Origin: Cephalotus follicularis
Lineage: Eukaryota > Streptophyta > Magnoliopsida > Oxalidales > Cephalotaceae
Length of the DNA stretch: 64,000 nt
Assembly (NCBI GenBank): GCA_001972305.1
Contig: BDDD01001973.1
Location: forward strand, 139,871-203,870
Direction: 5' to 3'
Under the pieces are notes generated by a model. It saw nothing but the letters and a program-made list of their open reading frames with translations. It was not told where the DNA came from and searched no databases. Positions 9,838 through 22,385 of the stretch are shown piece after piece; within the stretch, counting starts at the first letter, position 1; the number at the start of each line of letters is the position of its first letter. The position numbers and the translations under genes are program-made.

Positions 9838-12784
9838 CACCTAGTGGAAACTCTCTTAGTCTCACCTCACTCCCACTGCTTCCTACAATCAGATATTCCT
9901 TCGCTAGGAATTTTACAGTACGTGAAAAACATCTTTTGTTCGCTGGATGGTAGAAATAATATCTTAAGCATCTCATAGGATATCCCACAAACAGCCAACA
10001 TCTCGATCATGCCTCCAGTTTAGAAGGTTTTCACCTTCTTATGTAAGCTGGACAGCCCTTAACCTAAGATCAATTAAGACTGGGTTTCCTCCATTTGAAT
10101 ATCTCACTATATATGGAGGGGACGAATTTTAAAGGAATCCATATTAGGATATGCTCTACCAACTGCAGTGCATTGCCTAGAATAAAATTGGAAGATGTAT
10201 AAAAGACAAGATGGACTGGACCAAATTCATCAAGGTCAAATTCCTCCATTTGCATTCACCGACATTGGTGCATAACCGTCGGTGTGGACTTAATCTAATA
10301 TGTCCACTGCCATATATCCTCGAACGAAGAAGGGAGATTTGGTCATCACACCAATCAAACACTGTGCACACGATGGAAAGGACTCACTGTCCCGGATGCC
10401 CAATAGTCCATGCTTAACCATTGTGTTCATCTAGCATCTCTAGGATGACCTAATCTACAATGCAAAATGTATTAAGGATTTATATCTTTTGTCTCTCGTA
10501 GTTTTTTATTAAGTAGTTCCTTGAATTGTTAATTGTTAATGTACTGTTATGGTAATTGTATAAGATGTAGATCTCTTTAAGTCCACGTTCCTCTTACACT
10601 AACTAGAATATTGAAATGTTCTTTATACATAGAGATCATGTCTATAAATACATATCCATGTACAAAATTGACAATTCATAAACGCCAACAACATTGGTGT
10701 GAATCCTCTATTCATCACAATGGCGCTAGTCCTTAGCTTTACCAACTCTCTCAGCTGTCTAGCGTCTCTTAGCTGCTGCAAAGAGTTATAAATGTTAGTC
10801 TCACAATCTGAGTCCTCTACCCAAGTTGAACTTACATTGTAAGATAGATAAAGTATATGGAAATACCCAACACGAGGCATTTCCTACTTTGGACATTGGA
10901 ACACACTATATTTCTTTCAATGCCTTTGCTCCCTCGATGGAATTAGGCCAACTCCATATAAAACTTTTTGATCCTTCCTAGAATGGAATCTCCTTGCACT
11001 AACTACCTCTTCCTTGGGTTTTAACATTTGAATTAGATTCACTTGATCTAACTCCCTTTGAGATTGTTCAAGTAGGAAATCGAGGCTTCACAAATGATCT
11101 TGACGCATCCTAGTCATAATCTACCTTTATAGTCCACGACTGGGTGCCATACAACTCCTCGAGTTGTGTAATCATGGCACACAAGGCTGGTGAGTGCATA
11201 ACCCTCATGTGCAATCATGGCGGAATGCCAATAATTGCTAGGGTACGAGCTTGATAATCGGTGTCCCATCATTTAGCCCAACTGGCCTTTTGATGGTCAG
11301 ATACATCGTTCATTAGCTCGGGGTTTTCTGAGTCATAACATGAGCAACTCTCATGCTCATGAGAATGTTATGCTAAACGCATTTCCATTCAACGAAATTA
11401 GGATGTTCAAGTTTAGGTGTCCCAATAGAGTTTCATTTGTTTGTGCTGTCTGCCATTTGAGTAATTTGTCAAGTATGTGAAAACTAGCAACCTATATGAG
11501 GAAAGAGAGAGAGAATATTAACATATCATTCCTTTAATGTTATTACCATAGTTCTTGGTCATTTGTAATTATTGATCTTCCCACTATTCTAATCGTATCA
11601 CACACATCCATGTGGAATTTGAGAAGCCTCTTGCTTCCTACTGGGGATCGGAATCTATCTCTCTCTATTATGGCCTCAGCAGTGGGCATGACAAACCATA
11701 ATATCAAGATAGTTAGACACGAGTGTCAGTTTACATTAGGACCTCTTGCCCAAAATGTAAGATCCGATACAAGATTCGGCTTGCCAGTCCATATAGTCCA
11801 CAACGTTGGGCTATGCCGACAATATGTTCCCGGTATAAGTCAAACCAACAATCCTCAAGGAAATGAACCTGTTTTGTTACCCACAAGGGAGCTTGTCAGA
11901 GTTTCAAAACACGGTTATTTCCTTCCAGTGCACCTCACATTGAAATTGAATGGAAATGGTTATACGGGGGACCTCTGCGGAGGCATTGTTATCCCCTATA
12001 TGTCCACACCATTCAACGAATGCTATGGAAGGCCAGCAACGGGGCAGCCATATGCCCCACCACTTATGGACTTATTATTTCACAATTTGGAGGAATTTTG
12101 GGTCTCATCAAATTTTATGTTACCATGTCGTTATTAGATTGATTTTATCTTCCAATCCATTTAGACGGCTTAGCATGCTTGCCATGTTTGGATTGTTTGT
12201 AAAAAGAAAACATCCATGTCATGCAACCTATTTCCCACTTAGAAATAAAAATGGCCTGGGCAGGGACTAAATCTATAAGTGATCACACGAGCCAATGTGA
12301 TCACTCGATCTCCTAGGTGACCTATTTAAAACTACATTATTACAGAATGCACCATGCATACACAGTCTTCACTTGGTCTTGCAACTTCCTTGATCTTCCT
12401 TTTCAAGATCCTTTGTGATTAATCTCTTCTTTGTTTACAAAATGAAATTTTCAAATACATTTAAAAATAAAGAATAAAATACAATTTGGAGGGAGAGAGA
12501 ATAAAACAAATAAGGAATAAATGGTGCACGCAGGAAACCTTATTACAGACCAAATAAAGCACAAGATAATAAAGCACATTAAACCATCCACAAAATAAAT
12601 CAAAAACTAGGTCCCGTCCCATAGCCAAGCATCATGCATAAGACATTTAAAATCTACATCCACTTTAGACTTTAAATAAACACAAGCAATTTCAATTTCC
12701 GATGACCAATCGAAATAGTTCCAACAAATCCATCGACATTCCAGTAAACCTCCCACTAGATTAATTAAAACATAGTTTCCCTTT
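9838..12784 (-). pseudogene. J gag and integrase remnant
   Basis: The clearest block is at about 10450-10230 on the minus strand. It has MNTMVKHGLLGIRDSESF, a C-x2-C pair (CAQC), VMTKSPFFVRGYMAVDIL and HTDGYAPMSVNANG. This is the copia GAG-pre-integrase zinc-finger region leading into the integrase core. Upstream, from about 10900 to 12450, should be gag and leader, but I see no clear motif there. The segment from about 12450 to 12784 looks like untranslated leader and joins 25256 after removal of element A. It is broken by stops throughout. Confidence 0.6.
11610..12137 (+). other. 175-codon open frame of unknown meaning
   Basis: An ATG-started open frame of 175 codons, antisense to the expected gag/leader part of J. 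I recognise no domain, signal peptide or membrane segment, and nothing around it looks like a host gene. It may be chance, but it is long for AT-rich decayed sequence. The first part contains LGPLAQNVRSDTRFG and the end contains FHNLEEFWVSSNFML. It is listed only because it is unexplained. Confidence 0.15.
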
Positions 12785-13119
12785 TGTCACACCCCGTTTT
12801 CCCATACGACAACTTATATGGAGATATCAGTTAAAATGTTCCAGCATTCAACATTTAAACAAAATTCATTAAACAATAGCGGAAGCATTCCATTGCCGGA
12901 TCATAAAAAAAAAATTATCCGCATGCTGCCCAACTACGTGCTTATACTATATCAACAATTATCCTTTTACATATTGGAAATGTAAAATAACAACGGAGTA
13001 TGATCGTTCATTTCAATACAAATAACATTAAAAAAAGACCTTAAGAAGATAGAAGCTCTCCAATAAAGCTTCAGCAGCACTTCCTCGAACGCCTTCACTT
13101 AATCTGAAATTATAGGGGG

Positions 13120-13144
13120 TTAGCCGTTGTCCTCACTTGGCTAA
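13120..13144 (-). other. LTR hairpin in A
   Basis: TTAGCC ... GGCTAA with a 13-base loop containing gtcctcactt, 335-359 bp from the LTR 3' end. In the sense strand it is followed by CCCCTATAATTTCAG. The 5' LTR copy at 20289-20313 has one stem mismatch. Confidence 0.6.
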
Positions 13145-14089
13145 GTAGGAATAATACATGAGAATAAATATATAAATGTAACATGCATGTCAGTTATTTT
13201 GAAATAACATATATATTTAAGTATTCCAATAAATGATCAATCACGCCAAGTGGCCATAGACAATACAATTCAAGAATACCGCACAAGAGTAAAATCAATC
13301 AATACAGTGGTTTGGGTGTCACATGTCGCTAACTCATAGCACCAACTGCGCACCACCTAACTATAACCCTACACTCTGAAGATGATAGGTCAGGTAACAA
13401 TTCTGCCAGCATTTAGCGGGCAGGTAACAATCAGGATCTGCATTGCAGATAAGTTTGTTGGAAGCTCTAGCCAACTCCTGGCACATAGGACCACCCCGTA
13501 GCCAGTGATTTCTCCTATCACTCGACTAACGGCAATAACAAGACAAACAATTCAATCAATTCAATAGTAATATTACATATATCTATAATATGCAATATAG
13601 TAGTTGTTTTATTTTAGAAACATTTAACAGTTCAGTGACCGTCCTCTCTTTTGGAGGAACAGTATTCAATACAGTAATGGTACCTCTCATAGGAGGAAAA
13701 TCAGTAACTCAGTAAATTTTCATTTGGAAAACAATAGTAAGAAAATCCATATTTGTGCTTATAACACTAGTTGGTTTAATCCTTGAATTTAGGTGATACA
13801 ATAGTGTTTATGAACACTTAATAGATATATAATACCTATAACAGTAGCATTATACCGCAACATAACAATATAAACAGTAGCAGTTCAAGGATTCCATAAA
13901 GGGTCAAAAGCACAGCCATATCAATCATACACAATTTACACAAGGAAAAGCATAACTTGTTTAATTCCTGTAATGTAACTACATATGGCCAGGACTGAAT
14001 ATTACAATCATTCCATGTGGAGACCAGGGTAATTACATATCCTTTAACCCTAAACAGCAACTAATATCAATAATTTGTCTCTTAACAGT

Positions 14090-14215
14090 TGGTTGTTCAT
14101 AAGAATAGCCGGCTGTTTACATTGAGTAGCGACTGTTTGTCCTTAACAGTCGGTTGTTTAGATTGAGCAGTCGACTGTTATGTTCAACAGTCGACTGTTC
14201 TGTCTAGAAAATCGA
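14090..14215 (-). repeat. GTCGACTGTT-unit cluster 2 of A 3' LTR
   Basis: About six units of the A-specific form AACAGTCGACTGTT, some decayed to agtcggttgtt or agcgactgttt. The 5' LTR copy is at 23985-24115. Confidence 0.65.
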
Positions 14216-15079
14216 CAGGCATTAGTCTATAACAAAGAGTATGCATGTTCTCAATCCAATTCCAACCAATTAATAACATGCAATCACAAAGAAATTATCC
14301 AGACATGCTATACATATTATATCTTCAAAAACATGTCAATACCCCTACCTCAAATGCTATCCTGAAATCAAATTGAGTTGATTTCTCTCTTTAGTGTCCA
14401 AAGATCTTTCACTCCAACAATCCTCCAATCTCATCAATTAATCTATACAGTTGCATGTTTACAGGTATATGCATCAAAACCAGTAAGTTTTATTTGTTAT
14501 CTAATCATGATAATAGCTATAATCCAATCAGTAGCTTATCATAATCTCTTAAGCTTCTAATCCTACTTTTAACCAATTCTCCAATTCCTTACAATCCTTC
14601 CGATAGAGACATGTTAACAGTAGATATGCAACTGTAATCAGTAGGTTATATCTAACTATTAGCCAGAACAACAGCCAGTGAACTCGAATTAGAGACTTAC
14701 CAGGAAGAATCAACCTTTAACTTCCACTTTGAACTCCCCACATCAACATGCAATCTCCAGAATTGTCCCTCTCTCTTTTAGTGTTTTTTAACATTCAACT
14801 TACTCACACAACCTCTGTTATAAAGGAAATTGTATTAACAATTCCCGTTTCTTTCATTTACTCCGTTTTCAGCCTTTCCTCTTTCTCTCTCTCACATGCA
14901 CCTCTCTTACTCTTTTCAATTATGTTTTGCAGGTTGCATGTCTGCAGATGAAATAGAGCACATGCAAGACACCACTCTTGCATGTTGCACACCTGGTGGC
15001 ACACATCAGTCCTGCATGACACATTTAGACTACCACTCCCCTATTTCACACACCATGCATAGAAACTTGTCTGAGCTTG

Positions 15080-15185
15080 ACCAGTCGACTGTCTGTAACC
15101 GGCAGTCGACTATTACCCAGTGACAGTCGGCTATTCTTCCATAAACCAGCCAGTCGACTGTTACCCTATGACAGTCGGCTGCTAG
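15080..15185 (-). repeat. GTCGACTGTT-unit cluster 1 of A 3' LTR
   Basis: About five units such as CCAGTCGACTGTCT and GACAGTCGGCTGCT, 145-250 bp inside the LTR 5' end. The 5' LTR copy is at 24985-25110. Confidence 0.65.
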
Positions 15186-15330
15186 GTGCTGATTTTGGTT
15201 ACTTAAGTGTATTCCCCCAATTAAATCAATAACCACAATTCATATAACCATTGGACATTAAAATTCAATGTAATGCATATTCTATTCAACAAGTGTACAA
15301 TAAACATTAATTGAAATTGCGGTTATTACA

Positions 15331-15341
15331 TTCCCCCCTCC
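15331..15341 (-). other. A polypurine tract
   Basis: GGAGGGGGGAA on the minus strand, directly before the 3' LTR; the plus-strand primer of the element. Confidence 0.8.
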
Positions 15342-15371
15342 ATAAAGAAAATTCGTCCCCGAATTTAGCTT

Positions 15372-16755
15372 TTACATTTCGAACAAGTGAGGAAATGTTT
15401 CCATCATCTCAGCTTCACGTTCCCAGGTAGCTTTCTCTACCCCGTGAAACCACCACAATACCTTTACCATAGGAATAGTCTTATTCCTCAGTACTTTCTC
15501 CATCTGATCCACAATCCTCGTCGGCCTTTCTTCATAAGATAAGTTATCACTAATGAATCCAGGGTCGTAAATCAATATGTGAGATGGGTCGGGTACGTAT
15601 TTCTGTAACATGAAAACATGAAATACGTTATGCACACTCGACAAACTGGGCGGTAGTGCAATCTGATATGCCACTTCCCCCACTCTCTCTAGTATCTCAT
15701 AAGGTCCAATATACCTTGGAGTCAACTTCCCCTTAAGGACAAAACGGTGTATCCCTTTCGAAGGCGAGATCTTCAAAAAAACATGATCTCCCTTCTCGAA
15801 TTTTAGCTTCCTCCTCTTTATGTTGGCGTAACTCTTTTGCCGGCTCTGTGCAGCTAGTAATCTCTTCTTGATCAGTTCCACTTTGTCAGCAGTCTCTTGC
15901 ACCAAGTCTGATCCAAGAATTTTTTTTCTCACCCACTTCGTCCCAGCAAATAGACGATCTGCACTTCCTCCCATACAAGGCTTCATAGGGAGCCATTCCA
16001 ATGCTTGTGTGATAGCTGTTGTTGTAAGAGAACTCAATCAGTGATAGATGATCCTTACAACTCCCAGCAAAATCAATCATATAAGCCCGCAGCATATCCT
16101 CCAGAGTCTGAATGGTACGCTCGGACTGTCCGTCGGTCTGTGGGTGGAACGCAATACTGAAGTTCAATGTTGTTCCCATTGCTGCTTGGAACTTCTTCCA
16201 GAACCTTGAAGTGAATCTAGCATCACGGTCACAAACGATACTAACCGGCACTCCATGCAATCTCACTATCTCCCGGATATACAATCGAGTCAACTTCTCG
16301 ATAGAATACGTCATGTTCATTGGAAGAAAGTGAGCAGACTTAGTGAGCCTGTTCACTACAACCCACACTGTTTCATGCTGATTTCGTGACCTCGGTAACC
16401 CGACACGAAGTCCATGGTCACATGCTCCCATTTCCACTCAACCACTAGTAACGATTGCAGCAGTCCCGTAGGTTTCTGATGTTCAGCCTTCACTCTCTGA
16501 CAGGTCAAACATCTGGCTAATTACTCAGCAATCTCTCTTTTCATACCACTCCACCAGTAGTTCCTTTTCAAGTCATGCCACATTTTGGAACTTCCCGGGT
16601 GAACACTATAATTTGACTTGTGGGCTTGCTACAGTAGTTCACCTCTGATGGTCTCATCATCTGGATTGAGCAGTCAGAATACGCTCCAGAAGTTCCAGTT
16701 GTGCTCTAAGATTTGCCACAATAACTCCTCGGGAAACCATGAACGGATTCCATCT
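15372..16755 (-). pseudogene. A integrase with chromodomain-like tail, broken
   Basis: Integrase inserts the cDNA into the genome, and the chromodomain can direct it to marked chromatin. From 16755 down: a decayed zinc-finger part with [14 protein letters not shown] (about 16520-16470, stop just before it); the core at 16437-15886 with [26 protein letters not shown] and [11 protein letters not shown]; then, after a frameshift near 15900-16030, the C-terminal part 16037-15372 with RPTRIVDQMEKVLRNKTIP and KVLWWFHGVEKATWE, the chromodomain-like block. The first catalytic Asp of the D-D-E triad (usually [10 protein letters not shown]) reads Asn. The second Asp (DRDARF) and the Glu (SERT) are present. 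The expected single frame is split across at least two frames. Confidence 0.85.
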
Positions 16756-18855
16756 CTAAAATTCCTCCAATAGCTTCCACTGTGAAACCATTGCGCTAGC
16801 AATCATTTCCTTGCGACTCAGCGCATCCGCCACTACGTTCGCCTTTCCTGGGTGGTACTGATTGTTGCCGTTATAATCATTAAAGAACTTCACCCATTGT
16901 CTCTGTCTCATGTTGAGTTCCTTCTGGGAAAATAAATATTTTAAACTTTTATGGTCAGTGAAGATCTCAAATTGAGCACCATAGAGGTAGTGTCTCCATT
17001 TCTGCAAAGTGAATACTATGGCTGCCAACTCAAGATCATGTATGGGATAATTTTCTTCGTACGACTTCAACTTTCTTGATGCGTTTTCAATCACCCTACC
17101 ATGTTGCATAAGAACGCATCCCAATCCCTTCCCAGAAGCATCAGTATAAACAGTAAAACCCTCATTACCTTCCGGTAATGCCAACACTGGAGCCAAAATC
17201 AACCAACTCTTCAACTCTTGGAAACTTGCCTCACAAGAATCATCCCACACAAAACTTGACTTCTTCTGAGTCAACCGTGTCAATGGTGTAGCAAGCTTCG
17301 AAAACCCCTTGATGAACCTTCGGTAGTAGCCAGCCAATCCTAAGAAGCTGCGAACCTCAGTAACGCTCCTCGGTTGGGGCCAATCAACAATACTCTCTAT
17401 CTTCGAAGGATCCACCGAAAATCCTTCACTCGACACAATGTGACCTAGGAAAGTCACATAATCAAGACAAAACTCGCACTTGCTGAATTTGGCGAACAAC
17501 TGTTCCTTTCGCAATGTCTGTAACACTATCCTTAAATGTTGCATGTGCTCCTCAATACTCCTCGAATAAATCAGGATGTCATCTAAATATATAAGGACAA
17601 ATTGGTCAAGATATGGCTGGAACACTCTGTTCATAAAACACATAAAGGCTACAGGAGCATTCGTCAAACCAAACAGCAATATCAGAAATTCGTAATGCCC
17701 ATATATGGTTCGAAATGCAGTCTTCTCCACATCACCTTCTCGGATCCTCAACTGATGATAACCTGTTCTCAGGTAAAGTTTGGAGAATACAGTTGAGCCT
17801 TGCAATTGGACGAACAACTTCTCAATATGTGGCAGAGGATACTTGTTCTTCACAGTTACCTGATTCAGCAGCTTGTAATCGATGCATAGCCGCATCGATC
17901 CATCCTTCTTTTTCGCAAACAGTACCGGTGCTTCCCATGGCGATACACTCGGTCTGATGATGCCCTTATCAAGATAATGATGCAATTGAGTCTTTAACTC
18001 CTTCAATTCAGTAGGAGCCATTCGGTACTGAGCTTTGGATATAGCAGCAGTCCCAGGCATTAGTTTAATACTGAACTCTACATCTCTCTCCGGTGGAAAT
18101 GAAGTAAGATCATCCGGAAACACGTTAGGAAAATCACATACAATAGGAACTTGTTCAATACTGGGCGTACCTTTCGTATGATCAATCACATACGCCAAAT
18201 AGCCTTCACATCCTTGCTTGAGATACTTTTGTGCTTGAGTATACGAAATGATCGGAGCAGGAACATTCTTCTCCCCGATAAACTTGCACTCAGTCCCATC
18301 TCGAAGATAAAAGGTCATCATCTTGTTATAGCAATCAACACAAGCATGATGAGCATACAGCCAGTCCATCCCCAAGATTACATCGAAATCCCAGATAGGT
18401 AACACTATTAAGTCAGCAGATAACTGAACCCCAGCTACCGTGATCTCACAATCGTTCATTATAGTATCATACGAAAGACAAGTACTAGCTGGAGTACTCA
18501 CCTACAAAACATAAGGCAAACTAGCAAACACACCATGCAAGTTACAAGCAAAATTAGATGCAATGAATGAATGTGTAGCACCAGGATCAATCAATACATG
18601 AGCTAATATGCCAGATATGAAAATGGTACCCCCCACGACAGAAGTAGATTCTGGAACCTCATCTTTAGATAAGGTGTAGACCCTACCTTTCACAATCCCT
18701 TTTCCGGAATCCCTTCGCGGTTGAGCAGCCGCAACACTACCACTAGCACCAGCACCTCCCTGTTGGCCGCGTGCTTGATCCCTCATCATTGGGCAACCAT
18801 TCAGCATATGTTCTTGTGAGCCACACCTCATGAATTTCCCCATCTTTTGCAGCAC
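16756..18855 (-). pseudogene. A protease, reverse transcriptase and RNase H
   Basis: One reading frame broken by a single TAG at 18502-18504. The upstream part (18855-18505) holds a zinc-knuckle remnant (CGSQEHMLNGC) and the protease site HVLIDPGATHSFI. The downstream part (581 codons) holds protease end [13 protein letters not shown], then RT with [11 protein letters not shown] (about residue 200), [12 protein letters not shown] (about 241), YLDDIL (about 305) and [10 protein letters not shown]. RNase H follows with [35 protein letters not shown] and ends at ADALSRK. RT lost its first catalytic Asp (SKLYLRTGY where the family has SKIDLR). The TAG probably arose from CAG. The frame is otherwise well preserved, so decay is recent. 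Confidence 0.9.
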
Positions 18856-19848
18856 TCAGTCTCATCATGGTTCTGGCGACCACAAAAAGTACAACCCCCC
18901 GAATTCGGTTGACAGCTTCGGTTAGGAGTCCTTGATCGTGAATTACTGCGTCGAGAACCTTCTTTACCCCGGTTACAAGACTTTGACAATTTAGCAGGTT
19001 TATTACTTCCCTTCCCCTGTGATGGTGCATGCCTCGATTGATTAGTACGAGACCACTCCACTCTCCTTTCATTAGCGTCGGCCTCCAGAATCCTTGCCCT
19101 TTCAGCAATATCTACAAAAGTAGTTAGCTGCAATATTAACAGTTTAGATCTGATTTCAGGTCGAAGGCCTTTCAGAAACCTTCTGATCTTCTTCGATTCA
19201 CCTTCCATGAGATAAGGTGTATGCCTTGCCAACTCCACATATGGTACTGAGCTACTGTCATATCCCCTTGACATAACTCCATCAGCTCGGTCTCCCTCCG
19301 GTCATGCTCCATCTATGGAACATAAGCTGCAGCGAACTCAAACTGCAATCTGTCCCAAGTCCTATCAAGCCCTCGAGATTCCCATTTTGCTTCAGTCATC
19401 TCCCACCAATAGATAGCCTCGCCCCATAAGCAGTATATAGCAAAGTTAAGTTTCTGCTCATCAATACACTCCAAAGCAGGAAATATTTTCTCCAGGTCTC
19501 TAATCCACTGCTCTACCACAGTAGCATTCAACTCACCATTGAATATTGGAGGATTCTGCCTCATGAACCTCTCCAAATCTCTACCAAATCCACCAGTATG
19601 ACAAGCTTCAGGAGCATACTGATAGGCTTGGTTCACTTCGTACATCTGTCGAATCTGCTCCATGTTTGCCGCATTGGCTTGAATCTGCTACTGGAAAAGG
19701 TCAGCCATGTGGTCTAAATTACTCCTCTTGTCTTACACTGGAGGAATATTTACTCCTTCATTCACTGGCGGATAATTTCCAGGCATTGGCGAGCATTGAT
19801 TCCTTCGTCCGCCCTACGCCTTCCTCTTCTACCTCTTCGTAGATCCAT
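18828..19848 (-). pseudogene. A Gag, stopped and frameshifted
   Basis: Gag packages the RNA. The likely start is the ATG at 19848-19846 (MDLRRGRRGRR), the basic N-terminus usual in this group. A stop interrupts near 19690. The retrotransposon-gag domain lies at 19663-19313 (FNGELNATVVEQWIRDLEK, YCLWGEAIYWWEM, LQFEFAAAYVP), ending in a stop. After a frameshift near 19275 it resumes with YVELARHTPYLMEGESKK, FLKGLRPEIRSKL and a zinc knuckle CTFCGRQNHDETEC that fits C-x2-C-x4-H-x4-C. A second frame change near 18850 leads into the protease. At least two stops and two frameshifts. Confidence 0.85.
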
Positions 19849-19939
19849 TCGGTTTCCTATATGGAATGATATAATCATCAGGAAACAATACACTTAATTA
19901 CCGAGAAACTTATCCCAACGATAGCTTATTTAAAAATAA

Positions 19940-19951
19940 GCTCTGATACCA
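19940..19951 (-). other. A primer-binding site (initiator Met tRNA)
   Basis: Minus strand TGGTATCAGAGC, complementary to the 3' end of plant tRNA-iMet, three bases after the 5' LTR edge at 19955. Confidence 0.9.
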
Positions 19952-21129
19952 TGTTGTCACACCCTTTTAGCCCATACGACAACTTATATGGAGATATCAG
20001 TTAAACTGATCCAGCATTCAACATTTAAAAAAAATTCATTAGACAATAGCGGAAGCATTCCATTGTCGGATCATAAAAAAATTATCCGCACGAGCCCATA
20101 CTACGTGCTTATACAATACCAACAATTATCCTTTTACATATTGGAAATGTAAAATAACAATGGAGTATGATCGTTCATTTCAATACAAATAACATTAAAA
20201 AAAACAATCTTAAGAAGATAGAAGCTCTCCAATAAAGCTTCAACAGCACTTCCCCGAACGCCTTCACTTAATCTGAAATTGTTGGGGGTTAGTCATTATC
20301 CTCACTTGGCTAAGTAGGAATAATGCATAAGAAGGAATATATAAATGTAACATGCATGTCAGTTATTTTGAAATAACATATATATTTAAGTATTCCAATA
20401 TATGATCAATCACGCCAAGTGGCCAAAGACAATACAATTCAAGAATACCGTGCAAGGGTAAAATCAATCAATACAGTGGTTTGGGTGTCACATGTCGATA
20501 ACTCCTAGCACCAACTACGCACCACTTAACTATCACCCTACACTCCGAAGATGATAGATAAGGTAACAATTCTGCCGGCATTTAGGTAACAATCAGGATT
20601 TGCATTGCAGATAAGTTTGGTGGAAGCTCTAGCCAACTCCTGGCACATAGGACCACCCCGTAGCCAGTGATTTCTCCAATCACTCGACTAACGGCAATAA
20701 CATAGACAAACAATTCAATCAATTCAGTAGTAATATGTCACACCCCATTTTCCATGACAAGACAACACGTAAATAGGTAAGGTGATCAAAAACAATAATC
20801 CAGCTCATGCAAAATTTCCAATAAATAAAAACCTTCAATAGAGGAAGCAACAACATAAATGAGCCGAATATCAACATGCATCACGCATCCCATACTACGT
20901 GATGCCCAACAAGTTCATAAATAAACTCAACATAACTGTCGATCGCCCAAAACGGAGCGTGAAATAATACAGTACAAGATAACAAAATATCCTCACTTAC
21001 AAAACCCAAATAGCATGATCAAAGTTCAATAACCCAAATACATGAAATAAGAGAAATAACCAAGTCTTCTCTTTAAGTCTCCACACATGCCCATGACATG
21101 TCCACTCCATCAATCTGTTACAGTAGGGG

Positions 21130-21154
21130 TTAGCCTTTGTCCTCACTCGGCTAA
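21130..21154 (-). other. LTR hairpin in D
   Basis: TTAGCC ... GGCTAA, loop tttgtcctcactc, about 395-420 bp from the LTR 3' end. On the sense strand CTGTAACAG follows. Confidence 0.6.
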
Positions 21155-21429
21155 GTGAATAAACCCATAAATACGGTTCGAGTCATATGATAATGAGTAT
21201 CATGAATTAATGCATAATGAGCCATGACATGTATTTTTCACAATAAATATACCTCTGTATGTACATATAAAAATATATGCATGCTCACAGTACAAGTATA
21301 ACTCATCAGTTATATCAATCACAAACAGTAAATATGTTCCCAAAAAGGAACCAGACAATCCAATCGTCATGACCGTCGCCACCTCCTGGCCCCAACGTCA
21401 TGCACTCTTACTCCATCCCCGGGAGCAAG

Positions 21430-21560
21430 TCCTCCGTAAGTTGTTTAGCACGGCCGCTAAACCAATAGCAAGTTACTAGCACAGTGGCTAAGTAATCAAC
21501 AAGTTATTAGCACGGTGGCTAATAATCAACAAGTTATTAGCACGGCGGCTAATAATCAAC
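21430..21560 (-). repeat. Tandem repeat in LTR D, about 36 bp unit
   Basis: About four copies of caagttattagcacggtggc followed by taataatcaa, the last two nearly identical. It sits between the second GTCGAC cluster and the hairpin. Confidence 0.75.
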
Positions 21561-22042
21561 AAGCACAAGCATTTCAAGTACAAGTCAAGCAATTACACAT
21601 AATTACTTGATCAAATATATTTATTTAAAATATATTATTTCGTTCACAAGTTGTAATAAGTTGTAAAACATAAAATAATACATTTCCCTGTCTTTGGAAA
21701 TACTTCCCCAATCATTACGAAAACATATACAATTATACATTTTCGCACAATACATTTGGTTTCATAATCAATCCTTTGAAACGTTTCTCTGACATCGGAA
21801 ATACTTCCCCAATCATTTTGAAAACATATAAATTCATATATTGACAATTATACATTTTCGTACAAAATGATTATACAATCATACAAGCTTCTCAAAATGG
21901 TTAACACTTTTAGAAAGCAACCGTAATGCAAATCACAGTAACAATGCAAACATATGCTCAGAATGCATCTAGGTTCGTTGCTAGAGTCATTTCGTTCTAG
22001 CGGGTCCCATTCGAGCGAAATTCTACTGATCAGGGGGAAAGG

Positions 22043-22385
22043 CGTCGATGTCTATCCTTAAGGCGTCGACGTCTTTACACTAAGGCATTGATCCCATGCA
22101 CAAATATTCCCTCACGTAACGAATCCGGCCTTTTAATCCCTCATGTAAACGAATATCACCCTCACAACGTGTAAAGCATGCTACTGACTAATAGGAACAT
22201 AACCAGAACATCAATTCGAAACCAAACAGGCGATCCCAAGTGGCTAAATGGCCATCTGAAATGAACATTACAGTTCTACAATTTCCCGGAAAAGGCATCG
22301 ATGTCCGTCAAAAGACATCGATGTCTTTCACATATTCACACGAAGGCATCGACGTCTTCACATAGACGTCGATGTCTTCACAACC
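22043..22385 (-). repeat. GTCGAC-unit cluster 2 of LTR D
   Basis: About seven units of the D form AAGACGTCGATGTCTT or AAGGCGTCGACGTCTT, in two groups (22043-22090 and 22291-22385). The intact unit AAGACGTCGACGTCTT contains two overlapping GACGTC palindromes. Confidence 0.7.

Larger units (their letters stand above)
12785..15330 (-). repeat. A 3' LTR
   Basis: 2546 bp, TGTCACACC to GGTTATTACA on the plus strand. Transcription runs from 15330 toward 12785. It carries two GTCGAC-unit clusters (15080-15185 and 14090-14215) and the TTAGCC/GGCTAA hairpin at 13120-13144. Small open frames in it are not genes. Confidence 0.9.

Noticed and set aside
16756-18501. Possibility that this RT belongs to a plant pararetrovirus
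   Set aside because: It lies between LTRs with an integrase and a chromodomain-like tail downstream and no movement protein, so it is Ty3/gypsy.
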